DNA of 64,000 nucleotides, from positions 62,001 to 126,000 of the forward strand of contig NXFV01000506.1 of NCBI GenBank assembly GCA_002803225.1, given 5' to 3'. The notes beneath the pieces were generated by a model, which saw only the letters and a list, made by a program, of their open reading frames with translations, was not told the DNA's origin and made no database searches. Source of the stretch: Gamarada debralockiae. Lineage: Eukaryota > Ascomycota > Leotiomycetes > Helotiales > Hyphodiscaceae. Below are positions 12,827 through 23,870 of this stretch, piece after piece. Numbering within the stretch: position 1 is the first letter of the stretch; each line of letters opens with the position of its first letter. The position numbers and the translations under genes were made by a program.

Positions 12827-15056
12827 ATGGCTCCACGTTCGGGAAAAACCCAATTGAAAAGAGGCCGAGTATGTTACAAGCATTTTGATGCCTTGCGTGT
12901 TGACCATGAGACTGACACGTTTGATTCAGGGTGGAGGCGGCGACGAACCAGACTCTGCTAAGAAGCCTCGTCGCTCTCAACGATTATCAGCGTCGCAAAC
13001 CGCTCAGACGACACCGGTATCAAAGAAACAGCATCTGCCTTCTCCAATCACACAAGAATCTTCCGTTTCTTCGAGCGAAGCATACAAGGAGGGAACCGTA
13101 ACACCACCTGAAGGTCGACCCAGCCAACTGCACCATCGACCCTATGACCAAAACCCACATTTAGATGACCTCGGCTTTTCATCACCTCCCCAAGATACAC
13201 AAGCGTTCTCTCAATTCGTGTACCCCACAACTACATTATCAACCGAAGTGGAAGACGAGACCGAAGAGGGGGTTTGGGGATATTTACTTCCATTAGATCA
13301 GAAGTATGGCAAATCATTGGTTCTACGGAAACGCAATGCATGTCCTATTCCAGATGGAATGGACAATTTTGGGAAGAGTAGCGGGGACAGACAATCCAAA
13401 CATAATGGGAAAGATTTCAGGAAAGAAGAGGATGCATACGAAGAGACCAAACTCAAAGGCATCGCTTCGGGAGGATATCTGATCGGCCGTCATCCGGAGT
13501 GTGGTACGTGGATCAAGTCCCTTTCAAGACTAGAGCTGATTTAGTTCCCTCAGATCTTATTATCGATGACCCCATTGTTTCTAACAGGCATTGTTTGCTC
13601 TTCACGGAGAATAAAGGAGGTGACACCGTTGCCGTTGTTGAGGACCTATCAAGTAACGGTACATTTGTTAATGAACAAGTCATTGGGCGAAATCGACGAC
13701 GGGAGCTTCAAGACCAGGATGAGATAACAGTTTTGGATAAGGCCAGATTCGTCTTCAAGTACCCAAAGAATCGGGAAACGAGTGCATTTTTGCAACAATA
13801 CACACTCCTGGAGAAGCTTGGAAAGGGTCATTTCGCAGAGGTGTTTCTATGCGTCGAGAAATCTACTGGCCAACGTTATGCTGTCAAGATATTTACGAAA
13901 CAGCCGGGCCAGGAGGAAAGATCGAAGACTGAAGGCTTACAGCAGGAAATTGCTGTGTTGATGGGCGTTAACCACCCTAATGTGTTGTGTTTGAAGGATA
14001 CGTTTGACGAGGGAAACGCTATATACCTCGTTCTAGAGCTTGCACCAGAAGGAGAGCTGTTTAATTGGATTGTCATGAAGCAAAAGTTGACTGAAGAAGA
14101 GACCAGGAAGGTCTTCATTCAGTTATTTCAAGGCGTTAAGTATTTGGTAAGTTCTCTTCAATGTCTATAGAGTTCGTGCTGACAAGCAAAAGCATGAACG
14201 AGGCATTGTCCATCGAGACATCAAACCCGAGAACATCTTACTGATAGATAAGGACCTTCACGTCAAATTGGCTGACTTTGGCCTCGCTAAGATCATTGGG
14301 GAGGAATCATTTACGACGACCTTATGCGGAACTCCGAGTTACGTTGCTCCAGAGATCCTCGAAGACAGCAAACATCGTCGCTATACTCGAGCAGTAGATG
14401 TTTGGTCATTAGGAGTTGTCCTCTACATATGCCTCTGTGGCTTCCCTCCCTTTTCAGACGAGCTCTACTCAAAAGAGAATCCATACACACTCACACAACA
14501 GATCAAGACTGGTAGATTCGACTACCCGTCACCGTACTGGGACTCTGTTGGCGATCCGGCTCTCGACCTCATCGACCGGATGTTGACAGTCGATGTGGAG
14601 AAGCGATACACGATCGACGACTGTCTTGATCACCCATGGACAACGCACAAGACTCCAAACCTCAACGACAGCACCGATGGCCTCGTAGGCGGAATTGCCA
14701 ATCTGGATTTCACGAAGCGTAAGGTAGCTCGAGAACGGACACTCCTTAGTAGCATCAACGATGTCAAGATCCCTCGCGTAATTGAGATCCAACCTGACAA
14801 GGATCCTGTTAAGGTCTATGTTAAGAATCCCAATGCGAAATCATCGCAGAATCGAGTCAATAACCCCGTTTCGACAAACGCCAACGGCGTTCCAAAAAGC
14901 GTCCCTGGACCTCCTAAGCCAGAAGAAACCCCTGCCGCAGCTCGCGACCCGAATGAGTTTATGGTCCTTGGCGGGAAAGGTGACCAGCCGTTATTTGGCT
15001 ATGATGGAAATAGCGTGTATTCGAAGGATCAGGTTGGTTCGAAAGCACCATTATGA
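12827..15056 (+). CDS. Checkpoint kinase 2-type Ser/Thr kinase with FHA domain (PRD-4/ChkB-like)
   Basis: A DNA-damage checkpoint effector kinase. The Neurospora ortholog is PRD-4, which links damage to the circadian clock; the Aspergillus one is ChkB. Exons 12827-12868, 12930-13503, 13554-14146 and 14193-15056 give about 690 aa. The order is a Ser/Thr-rich N-terminus with SQ/TQ sites (ITQESSVSSSEA, PPQDTQAFSQF), an FHA domain about 190-290 (GGYLIGRHPEC, IVSNRHC, DLSSNGTFVN), and a kinase domain about 288-555 with GKGHFAEV, AVKIF, HRDIKPENILL, DFGLAK, the activation segment TTTLCGTPSYVAPE, VDVWSLGVVLYICLCGFPPF and DHPW. The C-terminal tail is disordered. The catalytic residues are intact. It could be confused with Rad53, but there is only one FHA domain. 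Confidence 0.93.
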
Positions 15057-15530
15057 GAGAGATTGTCCAGCTTGGTTTAGTGGGCGTTCTATGATGGGAG
15101 ATGGCAATGTTCTGGTCTATGGCTGCTTTACTACCGAATCTTTTGTAATGAAACGAACTGCATGTAAATATGCCTGGGTTGGGCTAGGGATAGGTTGGAG
15201 AAAAGTGATTTTTGTTTTGGGACGAGATGATGGATAGTAGAAGCATAGTCAATGAAGCAGATGAGATGCACAACGAGACCACTTCCAAAGGACTTTTGTA
15301 TTTATAGTGGTATTCCATGAATTGATCATTACTAGTATGATGATCGAGCCCGATCTATGTGTGTTTTGTACATTATATACCCCCTGACTCCAGTATACAA
15401 GCCATCTCCGTAGAGTGGCGTCCTTATATGCATGCGCCATCCCATCCCAATCCCACCCATACTATACAATGCCCTTAACTTTTATACACCCATTTCAATT
15501 CATTACCGGTCGAAGTGGAGAGTCGGTGAA
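15057..15530. other. Intergenic, tail-to-tail between the Chk2-type kinase and MDM31
   Basis: This is the 3' flank of both convergent genes. No supported feature is present. Confidence 0.5.
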
Positions 15531-17748
15531 TCAAGCCACGTTGCCCGCCATTCCCATAAACAGCGCCTGGATCGCCAACGAAATCGACCAGAACCCAACT
15601 TTCTTCAATCGACGCCTCCGAGCTTGACTGTCTACTACATCTTTCGCGAACGCTTCGTAAGTCTCAACTGAGAGATCGTCCATTAATCCACTGTCGAAGA
15701 TCGTCCAACTGCCGTCGAAATCACCGACTCGTTTTACGATCCGACAGTTGATGGGGATGAACGTCCTTTGCGAGTTGATGTATGCGACGATTGGTCGGAT
15801 GAGCGCTTGGTTGATGTAAGAAAGATCCTTCGTAAAAAGAGGAACCGCGGCTTTCACATCGTTGAGATGGATTCGGAGGTCCATCACAAGAAATCGTTTA
15901 TCATCCTCCCTATTCCGCTTTTCGACGTAGGAGGCTCTTTGCTCGGGAGTGTTGAGATCCGCGTTTCTGGGGTTGTTCTCGAGGATGTGGATGTAACGAT
16001 TTGACGTCACTGTGGCTTCCATCCGGTCGTAGAAGTCGGACATTACTTTTGCGATGCTGTCGTCTGCGTCGGCTGGGAGCATGACATCTGCTACTATATC
16101 GACGTTTCCTTCGTGGATCCAGCCGAAGGGTCCTTCGACTCCTCGGTTTAGATGGTCGATTTTGAGACCGTCTATGCGTAGTCGGTTGTGTTTCTTCCAT
16201 GGGTTCGTTTCAGACTCAGAGTCTTCAGCAGCGTGAGATCCCGCAAAACTATGCATTTGACGTGGGTGGATGGTGAACAGAGATCCGTCGAATGCTCCCG
16301 AGACGTTATTTGCGGAAAGGAAATCGTAGAAGAGCCACTGTTTCCGTAGTTGAGGCAGCTCGCAAGAGAACACGCTGACGGAAAACGGCCGGAATCCGTT
16401 TGGTTGATGTATAGTGATCAACAAATCTTCCATCTTGAATGAGTCTATCTCGAAGTCTCCTGGATGATGCTCATGGCGGAATGATTTCGGATCGACGTAT
16501 TCGCCATTCCAGTGCACTGAGGTCCTATCAACGACACCTCGGATTCCCTTGATCTCGACATCTCGTAGAAGTCCCTTCCCATTCCACCACTTTACGAATG
16601 ACAATGTGACGTTCACAGTGTTGATAGTAATATCGAATTGGGTATAATTCGTGTCTTCCTCTTCTTTACGTCCTCCTTCGAATTCCGCTTGTCTCTCTGC
16701 TGCAGCTGCGGCCGCTGCACTCATAGAAGAGCCTTTGCTGACTTTCGATTTACCTTGACCAGGTCTTCTCGAAACAAAGACATTGTGGAACGTGATTACC
16801 CCGTCTTTCCATTTTGGGACAATGGCAGACTCGAAAACAACCTTGATCCCAGCTGAATGAGTCAGATAATCGCCAACCCATCTCGCCAATGTTTCTGCAT
16901 GACAAGTTAATTTCAGCATTTCCTGTTTCTTTGTGATTTCACGTACCTTGTGCAACAACAGTGTTGATCGACAAGATAACAAGGGAAAAGAAAGTGGTTG
17001 TCCCAATAAAAATCCAGGCAATGTTTCCGAGCACAAACCATGAAACAAAGGCACTCCAATCGTCGATATTCCATGGCCGTGAACTTCTTATGGAGAACCA
17101 CTTGAAATGTACTTTCAAGCGTGACCAGAAACCAGTTGCTGCAGCAAGTAATTCCTCCTTTGTAGGGCGATGGGGTAGATGGGGCATTTTTGGCATATGC
17201 GGAAGATGGATGTAGTGCTTGGAAGTCGAGGAGTGATCTTGTATAGGAGGTTCGCCCTCCTTTGCTGCAGGAGGCACTGGTGAAGTAGTCTTCGCATCTT
17301 GTGGGGTTTTCCTGCCGTTTTGACTACTTGATGTAGAGCTCTTATTCCTCCTAGCACCACCCCTTTCTCGCCTCCGACTAATCGAATGTATTTCCCTCCT
17401 CCATGCTTTCTGTGCCAAGCTTGCGATGGGTCCATTTTGCAATGAAGTTGTTGTATATAGGCTCTTTTCCGCCGTTGTCACACAGGAAGTGATTGTTGAA
17501 GGGGTCGCTGTCGCGCTAGGACTAAGGTCGAAGAAAAGAAACCCGCATGGAGCAAAACTTTTGACAACTGATGTTCGTTGTGACGTCTGGGTCTGCGCTC
17601 TCGGTCTGCTTCGTGAAAAAGCTCGTCTCGTTGGGGCAGAAAAGGTAGCATTGTCAAATGAAGGTCGTGGAGGTCTTGACTTGAACGCAAATGTGCTCGC
17701 TGGATCCCAGAATTGGGACCACAGCCTGTGCTTTATGTGTGAAGACAT
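15531..17748 (-). CDS. MDM31: Mitochondrial inner-membrane protein Mdm31/Mdm32 family
   Basis: This family is needed for normal mitochondrial shape, nucleoid organisation and cardiolipin/phospholipid homeostasis; it sits in the inner membrane. Exons 16947-17748 and 15531-16894 (52-nt intron) give about 721 aa. The N-terminus is Ser/Arg-rich like a mitochondrial targeting sequence, followed by Lys/Pro-rich linkers (LPHMPKMPHLPHRPTKEELL), a membrane segment about residues 235-262 (WFVLGNIAWIFIG..) and a long intermembrane-space domain (TLARWVGDYL, ITFHNVFVSR, YTQFDITINTVNVTLSFVKWW, GVVDRTSVHW, DFEIDSFKMEDLLITI), then a C-terminal hydrophobic segment (FWSISLAIQALFMGMAG). The ATG at 17748 was chosen. 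The frame stays open to an ATG at 17973, but that extension reads like 5' UTR. Confidence 0.93.
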
Positions 17749-18087
17749 AATATCCGTATCATGATGAGGAATGACAGACGGTTGAAGTTGCAGATCCCAT
17801 GCCGATTGTTTGCACTGGCGGACAAGAGGAGAAAGAAAAAGGCTGGCAGTGATGACGATTCTGATTCGGGAAACCCGTGCTTTAGATCGCGTTCTAAAAT
17901 TCAAAAAAGCCAAACGCACGGGCCACATCTTATCGCCAAAAAAAATTGGAGATTGGCGACGACCGCTGAACATTTTTGACTTCCCCCACTACGAAGATTG
18001 AAACAGACCAACTACCTGCACCGTCACGAGTCTTCGAGCGGAACACTGAGATATAACGAAGAGCTCCAGGACGGAAAAACAGACAAT
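17749..18087. promoter_or_regulatory. Bidirectional promoter MDM31 / PNO1
   Basis: 339 bp lie between divergent start codons of a mitochondrial-shape gene and a ribosome-biogenesis gene. No specific site was recognised. Confidence 0.5.
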
Positions 18088-19083
18088 ATGCCGGCACCGA
18101 CCGCTTTACTGAGGCGGCCAGAAGAGCTCGCAGAAAAGGCAGCAAACGTCCCGTTACCTACTGACGGTCTGTCCTGATCTGCATATTTGATGTGTAGAAA
18201 CTAATGAATAATAGATCAAGATGATGAGTTACTACTGGATGCCCCCGATGCCGAGATGAACGCTGTTCAGGCTGCGACTGGCGATGCGGATAATGAAATG
18301 CACATTGACGAAGAGGGACGTCCGAGATTCGCACCAGCGAAGAACACTGTACGCAATTTTCTGCTAGGCGTCTGCAGCGTTTTCTGCGCTTCTGCTGGGC
18401 GTCAAGTAACAGCTTCGGTTGCAATTGCTAATATGCTACAGGATGGTCCAGCTCGAGTCGAAGTCCGAAAAGTCCCCGTTCCCCCTCACCGCATGACACC
18501 TATTAAAGCCACCTGGGGCAAGATCTTCCCTGTTATCGTCGAACACCTCAAATTACAAGTCCGCATGAACATTAAAGCGAAAGCTGTAGAGCTGAGGACT
18601 TCGAAGCATACTACGGATACTGGCGCCCTACAAAAAGGTGCAGATTTTGTCCAAGCATTCTGCCTTGGCTTTGATGTGGAGGATTCTATTGCACTGTTGC
18701 GATTGGATGATTTATATATTGAGACCTTTGAGAGTACGCATTAGCTCCTATTTTCGAGTCCATGAGCGATGGGGTAGTAATCATGGCAAGAGAAAATCAT
18801 TACTAACTCTATCACAGTCAAGGATGTAAAGACTCTCCAAGGCGAGCATCTCGGTCGTGCAATTGGTAGAATCGCTGGAAAAGACGGTAAGACGAAGTTT
18901 GCAATCGAGAACGCCAGCAGAACTCGTGTGGTTCTAGCTGACTCGAAGATTCATATTCTCGGCGGATTCAAGAACATTCACATTGCTCGAGAGGCTATCG
19001 TGAGCTTGATTCTTGGTTCTCCTCCAGGCAAAGTGTATGGAAACTTGAGGACAGTGGCATCGAGAATGAAGGAGCGATTCTGA
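18088..19083 (+). CDS. PNO1: Pre-rRNA processing KH-domain protein Pno1/Dim2
   Basis: It acts in late 40S ribosome assembly, binding the 3' end of pre-18S rRNA near the Nob1 cleavage site and recruiting Dim1 methylase in the nucleolus and cytoplasm. Exons 18088-18166, 18215-18348, 18442-18733 and 18818-19083 give about 256 aa. An acidic N-terminus (DQDDELLLDAPDAEM) leads to VPVPPHRMTPIKATWGKIFP, VEHLKLQVRMNIKAKAVELR and the KH domain (GEHLGRAIGRIAGKDGKTKF, SKIHILGGFKNIHIAREAI, LILGSPPGKVYGNLRTVASR), which are Pno1 hallmarks. The first donor is GTCTGT, an unusual sequence; it is accepted because the frame and acidic motif continue exactly. Confidence 0.95.
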
Positions 19084-20771
19084 GATGGTTAGATGATGAT
19101 TGCATTCCTTGGCGTTATAGGGGAGATGGATCTTTGAGAAGCAGGGTCATGACATGGAGTTTCGGAGATGGACGGCAAAATCATTGCATTCTTGTGCAGT
19201 CCAATGAAAGAAACATTTGGAAATTATACAAGAAGTTATATGTGATGTCTACGTATTGCCCTCTATATGGTGAGCTTGAGCGATTGACGCTCCTCGAAGT
19301 TGTGCCGCAGGATCCTTCTCCTATCACCCTTGCAGATCCGAGCTGTAGTAATATTGAGTGCTGAGTATTCCCAAAAGCTGGCCGTAGATGATTATTTTGG
19401 GCAGATAGGAAGCAAGATGACCAAGTTCAACGAGGGTGATAGCTCGTTCCGTCTTCACATACGTAGCACCTTAAACTTGCATCCTTGGCGTCATAGGTGC
19501 AAGTGGAGGGCAGAACGCGAAGTTCAAGCAAAAGCCTCAAGGGTTGAGGAGTCGACCGATCCCTCCTTGGTAAGTGGTGAGCCTGGCAACAGTGATGAAA
19601 GGGCGAGGCATGGGTGAGCGAGAGCCCCGGTGCTCACATACACAGCGACGAGAAAGCCCTAGACTGTTTAGAAAGCGCAAGAGGTGTAAGCATGTAAATG
19701 CTGAGCTTTTTCAGGACAGCTGCATCGTTGGGTATGGTGAGAAGTCAAATGGACAGGACTGACTCGTTGAATTCAGGGAAATGTATGGCAGATCACTTCA
19801 TAGGACTTGCAACCCAATGAGCAGGTGACGACGAGGAGTTCGGTGCACATCAGCATGCATTTATTAATGACTGCGGCGTGCTGGCCATGGCCATGGCCAT
19901 GGTTGGTATCACGGTCGTCACAGCATCCTCACCACGTCGCAGCATGATGTTGCGTTTCCATCCTTCCATCCACCGCCAAAATATGTTTTTTGGACGGATT
20001 TGTATGGAAATTTTCTTGCACGCGAAGATTCGAATCAGGCTCTGGCTAATTCTTAGTCCGCGCTAGCGCCCCCTTTAAGACCACTTCATTTTAGCGAACA
20101 CAAGATGACGATGCGTGCCACGACAGTTCCTTCCCAGAATGTGTCCGCTTCCTCGACCTCAACGCATCAGAACTAGCTCGCCGCTCGAATCATCTTAGGC
20201 CTTGAAATTGCTGTGAGCCCCAACACTTTTGGCCCCGGGCGATACGAAAGTGGAGAGCGCGTTGCCTCGCTTCTTCCCTTTTATTCATCTCATCGATTCT
20301 ATGTCAACATTGGTAGAAGATAAAGAGTCATCGTGGCTATGAAATTGGACACTGGTACCTCTGAATTTAGATCGAAGTGGAACTGAGGAAATATTCACGA
20401 AAGAAGTGTTTAGGAAGTATTTACTCTACAAAATGTTTTGACGTATGGGAGATGTTGTTTAATGAAGTAACTAAACAGCACATTCAGAGGGGCGAAATTT
20501 TGAGTCATAATGTCACGCAAAGCATACGGAAATTTTATTTCGAGTGAACTCTTTAATTGTATTGTTACAAGCACCAGTGCGAGTCGAAACTATGATTATG
20601 CGACAGTCATCAAGTGCAAAACAAACCCAACTCAAGAGCTGATCAAGTCACTTTTTCCTTTCCATTCCAACACCAATTCCGTCGCTGAAGTGCAATGAAA
20701 AACTATCACCTTGCCATTAATCCATCATCATACCCATGTGTTACATGCAGCTGAGTTCGAAGACGTGTCGC
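19084..20771. other. Gene-free stretch, 1.7 kb
   Basis: This is the 3' flank of PNO1 and of the small heat-shock gene. Short open frames lack motifs and no tRNA B-box-like sequence was found. A minor palindrome of three CCATGG units lies near 19885-19902. Confidence 0.45.
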
Positions 20772-21392
20772 TTAGTTGATGGTGATCTTGCGAGCCTGAT
20801 CCTTCTTGGCCTTTGGAACGACGATCGAGAGGATGCCATTCTTCATGGAAGCTTTAACGTTGTCGCAATCGACACGGACAGGGAAAGTAAACGATCGAGA
20901 GAATTCGCCCACGCTGCGCTCACTGACCCAGTACTTCTCCTGAGGCTCGGCAGGCTTCTTCTTGGAGACCTGGGTGTCTTTGGTAGATGTCTCTTGAGTG
21001 GGAGCGTTGGCGGCATCTTCATCTTCGACGGTGGGGTGGTGATCAGATGGAGCCTTGGCCTCTTTATCGGAGATCGCGCCAGCAGTCTTGGAGGGTTCTC
21101 CGGAGGTGTAAGTGCGCTCAGTACGGCCACGGACGATCAAAGTCTGAGAGTCGGTGAACTCGATTTCGACATCTTTTTGCTCGACACCTGGAAGCTCGCC
21201 GTGCAACTCGTATGCCTCGCCAACCTCCTTGACGTCGAACTTGGGAGTGAAGCTCTTCACCACGTTGCCGCCACGGTTCTGATTGGTTGTGGTGGAGCCT
21301 CGATTGTAGGTGTCAAAGTCGTCGAGGAGACGGAAGAGAGGATGGAAGGAGGTAGGGTCGTTGGAGATGAAGGTTCTGGGGAAGTAAGCCAT
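20772..21392 (-). CDS. Small heat-shock protein, Hsp20/alpha-crystallin family (Hsp30-like)
   Basis: An ATP-independent chaperone that holds unfolding proteins during heat stress. It is a single exon of 206 aa. The N-terminus (MAYFPRTFISN.. FHPLFRLLDDFDTY) is typical of filamentous-fungal Hsp30. The alpha-crystallin domain opens with FTPKFDVKEVGEAYELHGELPG, continues with DSQTLIVRGRTER, and ends with EKYWVSERSVGEFSRSFTFP and the conserved MKNGILSIVVPK. A hydrophilic, low-complexity insert of about 55 residues (roughly 98-150) splits the domain, as in other fungal Hsp30 proteins. Lack of introns fits a heat-induced gene, since splicing is impaired under heat. Perfect heat-shock elements lie upstream. 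Confidence 0.95.
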   Translation of the reverse strand: MAYFPRTFISNDPTSFHPLFRLLDDFDTYNRGSTTTNQNRGGNVVKSFTPKFDVKEVGEAYELHGELPGVEQKDVEIEFTDSQTLIVRGRTERTYTSGEPSKTAGAISDKEAKAPSDHHPTVEDEDAANAPTQETSTKDTQVSKKKPAEPQEKYWVSERSVGEFSRSFTFPVRVDCDNVKASMKNGILSIVVPKAKKDQARKITIN

Positions 21393-21564
21393 CGTGCGTG
21401 TGGGTGATTTGATAAAAGGCTCGTCTAGTTTGACTGATTGGAAGTCTCGAAAGTGATCGATACGATTGTATAGATTTTGTACTGACTGATGAAAGAAGAA
21501 AATGTGACCTCAGGAGATCCCGTGGTTGTTTAAATATTTCAGAGAGCCGTTCCATTGGCTTCCC

Positions 21565-21755
21565 GAAACTTCAGGAATATGAATGCTAGAAGATTCTGTC
21601 ATGATCAGGATTTATGGCAAATGCGACAGTATGACGACAAACATGATAATCGGACGACTCTCGTCTCTTCTTGTCAAGCGACATGAAGCTTCCAGAATGG
21701 TGTGATGTTCGCATGTTGTGCGGGGTAGAATTGTCCACAACGCGCTCGAAGATTC
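21565..21755 (-). promoter_or_regulatory. Cluster of heat-shock elements upstream of the Hsp20 gene
   Basis: Three-unit perfect HSEs (GAAnnTTCnnGAA) are at 21565-21577 (GAAacTTCagGAA) and 21685-21697 (GAAgcTTCcaGAA). Two-unit sites are at 21589-21596 and 21748-21755, the latter followed by two further TTC units. All lie 170-365 bp upstream of the start codon. An A/T box (TTTAAATAT, about 21530-21538) between them and the gene is a possible TATA element. Heat-shock factor control is inferred from these sites and the gene product. Confidence 0.85.
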
Positions 21756-21947
21756 TATTCGCTTCAATCAAGCGACAACAGAATGAGACCTGCAATCGCT
21801 ACTTGAAATAGCAATCCGGGGAAACGGCACATACCTCCGATTCGTATCTACTTTTCATGGAGAATGCAGCTATGTTTACTCCGTAGAGTGAATAATAGAC
21901 GTTAAATGACGCCACAGGATTTGACCGATTAGATATTAAAAGAGATA

Positions 21948-22387
21948 CCGTATTAATTGGCACATAAGATACGAAGTAATACAGTATGGGTTTGATAAGA
22001 TACTAGCCAGATAAGATATGGTCCTACAACCTACAGGTGTAAATAAATGACGCCACGGGATCTGACCAATTAGATGCCAAAAAGACATATCCTGAACCAG
22101 CTGATTGGTCAGACAGCTCGTAATTTCCACAGTATTTTACATTTATTTACCCCTGTAGATTGTAGTTGAAGCTTGACTATCAATTCACATAAGATATCAT
22201 TTTAATTGATACGGCTAACCCTGAATGTCAGGGTACTTCAGGCTTCAATTCGCCAAATTTATAGGGCTTAATATCCTGAATTTTATGAATTTACATAAGA
22301 TATTACACTCAGATAAGATACAGTTCTATTCAATAAAAAGTTGCAAAAAAATAGTTAAGATATTATCTTATGAGCTAATTAAAACGG
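21948..22387. mobile_element. TIR element (type A), 440 bp, with TA target duplication
   Basis: Inverted arms 21946-21971 and 22364-22389 match at 23 of 26 positions including the flanking TA (CCGTATTAATTGG.. against the complement of ..CTAATTAAAACGG). The element is flanked by TA on both sides (21946-21947 and 22388-22389). Removing it with one TA rebuilds the outer element, which is direct evidence of insertion. It has no transposase frame and so is MITE-like. The TA duplication fits Tc1/mariner-type mobilisation (inference). Confidence 0.72.
22024..22165. mobile_element. Intact type B foldback element, 142 bp, inside element A
   Basis: Terminal inverted arms 22024-22049 and 22140-22165 match at 24 of 26 positions. 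An inner inverted pair (TCTGACCAATTAG / CTGATTGGTCAGA) would extend a hairpin. It is non-coding and shares its interior with the split copy at 21880-22475, so at least two copies of the family are in this window. Confidence 0.7.
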
Positions 22388-22599
22388 TATCCTGACCAGG
22401 TGATTGGTCAGGCCACTCGGATTTTCGACAGTATTTGGACTTCGCCTAACATTTATTAAGGCATGTAGGTACTGTAGTACAGATACGAGGAGGTTGTTAG
22501 TAGGTTGAAATCCAGCTTGTCCTAAGTGATCAGTAATCAAATTCAACTCGCTTAGATCTTCTCCGGAAAAGGGGTTGTGTCGAATCAAACGATATTGTG

Positions 22600-23475
22600 A
22601 GGCAAAATCATGTATGTGTTGATATCTAAGGAGCGAGAATCGTGGGGCCTGCCAGAACCCGACAGATATGTAAATACACCGTTACCATAGCAACGACGAG
22701 AGCACAGATTTCATTTGACACCCCCTTTCTCCCCAAAAACAAGGTTAGAGAGACATCGATTAGCCTGTAGAATTAAAAGTAAAAGAGACACGGAGCCACA
22801 AGCCGGCAAGTAAATAGGGCAGTGTAGAGCCAAAATCGGTGGCGTAGCATCGCAGAGAGTTATAAGAAAGCAGAGCTTGAAAAAGCATTTAACGAGATGT
22901 CAGTTGGGCCGGAAAAGACTCGATTGATTTCTAAAAAATTGGGAGGGGGGACAACCCCTCTTATGCTACAGGGAGAAGCAAATGCAGACTAGACCTAATA
23001 CGGCAGTTGCAACCTACAAGAGAGAGCCGCAAGAGAGCGTTAAAGAGCAAAAAAATAAAAAGGAGCATAATCCAATCTAGCCGCATTCGGAAATATGTCA
23101 ACACCGCATATACGCTAATCCTCAATCTGAGCCAATAGGCCTCCAATATCAACTATATTGAGCTGTTTCATGAGCGTAGCGTGTTTTTGAGTACTCAGAG
23201 GCTTGGTAAGGCCATCCGCAGGCGTCTCAATCCACTCGATTTTGATAGTTCCTTTGGCTCTATGTTCCCGCAATGCTGGTGAATGGCCACCTGTTTGAGC
23301 TTAGTGACCAACTTCAGAGACTCCTTCATCATCAATCGAACTGTTTGTAGGCTGTCGCATTACGCCATCAGTTGTTGATCGAGGTTGAGCTTGATATTGT
23401 CGAAGAATCGTTGGTACCAAGCAACCAGGCGCAGAGCATTGATTTCATTTAACAGGTTTGTGGCCTGAGAGCCCA
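22600..23475 (-). mobile_element. Relic of a Ty1/Copia retrotransposon (RNase H end and 3' flank)
   Basis: Minus-strand translation of about 23475-23115 reads as the C-terminal RNase H part of Copia pol: SQATNLLNEINALRLVAWYQ, RFFDNIKLNLDQQLMA-stop, CDSLQTVRLMMKESLKLV, a small deletion, EHRAKGTIKIEW, then ADGLTKPLSTQKHATLMKQL ending at 23115. ADGLTKPL is the characteristic Copia end motif. An in-frame TAA and a frame change show it is dead. Two purine tracts followed by TGT lie downstream (minus-strand sense, near 22950 and 22734), so a 3' LTR may start at one of them, but its limits are not resolved. Confidence 0.75.
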
Positions 23476-23716
23476 GTCACAGTATATCAGCTGAAGGACA
23501 AAGTACTTTTATCATTGCGCATTAATTTCAAGTGAAAGTCGTACGATTGAGGCAAAATATGGGTGGTATATTGGACAACAGAAATGATTGGGTATTATAA
23601 AATCTCCCCAGGCTATGTATTGGTGGGTTTGTGGATTTATCTCCCCATGGTCGTATTCATGCTCACAAATCAATGATCATAACGTAGCCTAAGTTGAAGA
23701 TTGAACGAACATATTA

Positions 23717-23870
23717 TACCATAGAAATTGGCAGATAAGATAATATCTTATGCGCATTTTTGCTCTTTTTCCCTTCAAAAAAAAAAAAAAAAGATATACC
23801 CTTTGGTGATAATACATTGTCCTATCCGACCAGTATCTGCATAATATCTTATCTGCCAATTGCTACGGTA
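23717..23870. mobile_element. TIR element related to type A, about 150 bp
   Basis: Arms 23717-23742 and 23845-23870 match at 24 of 26 positions and resemble the type A ends (CC.TA..AATTGGCA.ATAAGATA). The core 23719-23868 is flanked by TA on both sides. The interior is AT-rich with a run of 16 A and has no coding capacity. Confidence 0.7.

Larger units (their letters stand above)
21880..22475. mobile_element. Outer small element (type B), split by a second element
   Basis: The left part (AAATGACGCCACAGGATTTG.. at about 21904-21945) and right part (TCCTGACCAGGTGATTGG.. from 22390) match the left and right halves of the intact copy at 22024-22165. Joined at a single TA they restore a continuous copy, so this copy was interrupted by the element at 21948-22387. 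The outer ends are poorly conserved, so the boundaries are approximate. Confidence 0.65.

Noticed and set aside
16054..16236. Forward frames inside MDM31
   Set aside because: Shadows of the minus-strand coding sequence.
17749..17973. 75-residue N-terminal extension of MDM31
   Set aside because: The segment lies in the shared promoter and does not look like coding or targeting sequence; the ATG at 17748 gives a better start.
19885..19902. Palindrome of three CCATGG units
   Set aside because: Short simple repeat, likely by chance; no flanking duplication or partner copy.
20736..21407. 223-codon forward frame
   Set aside because: It is the antisense of the Hsp20 gene; its length is due to codon bias on the coding strand.
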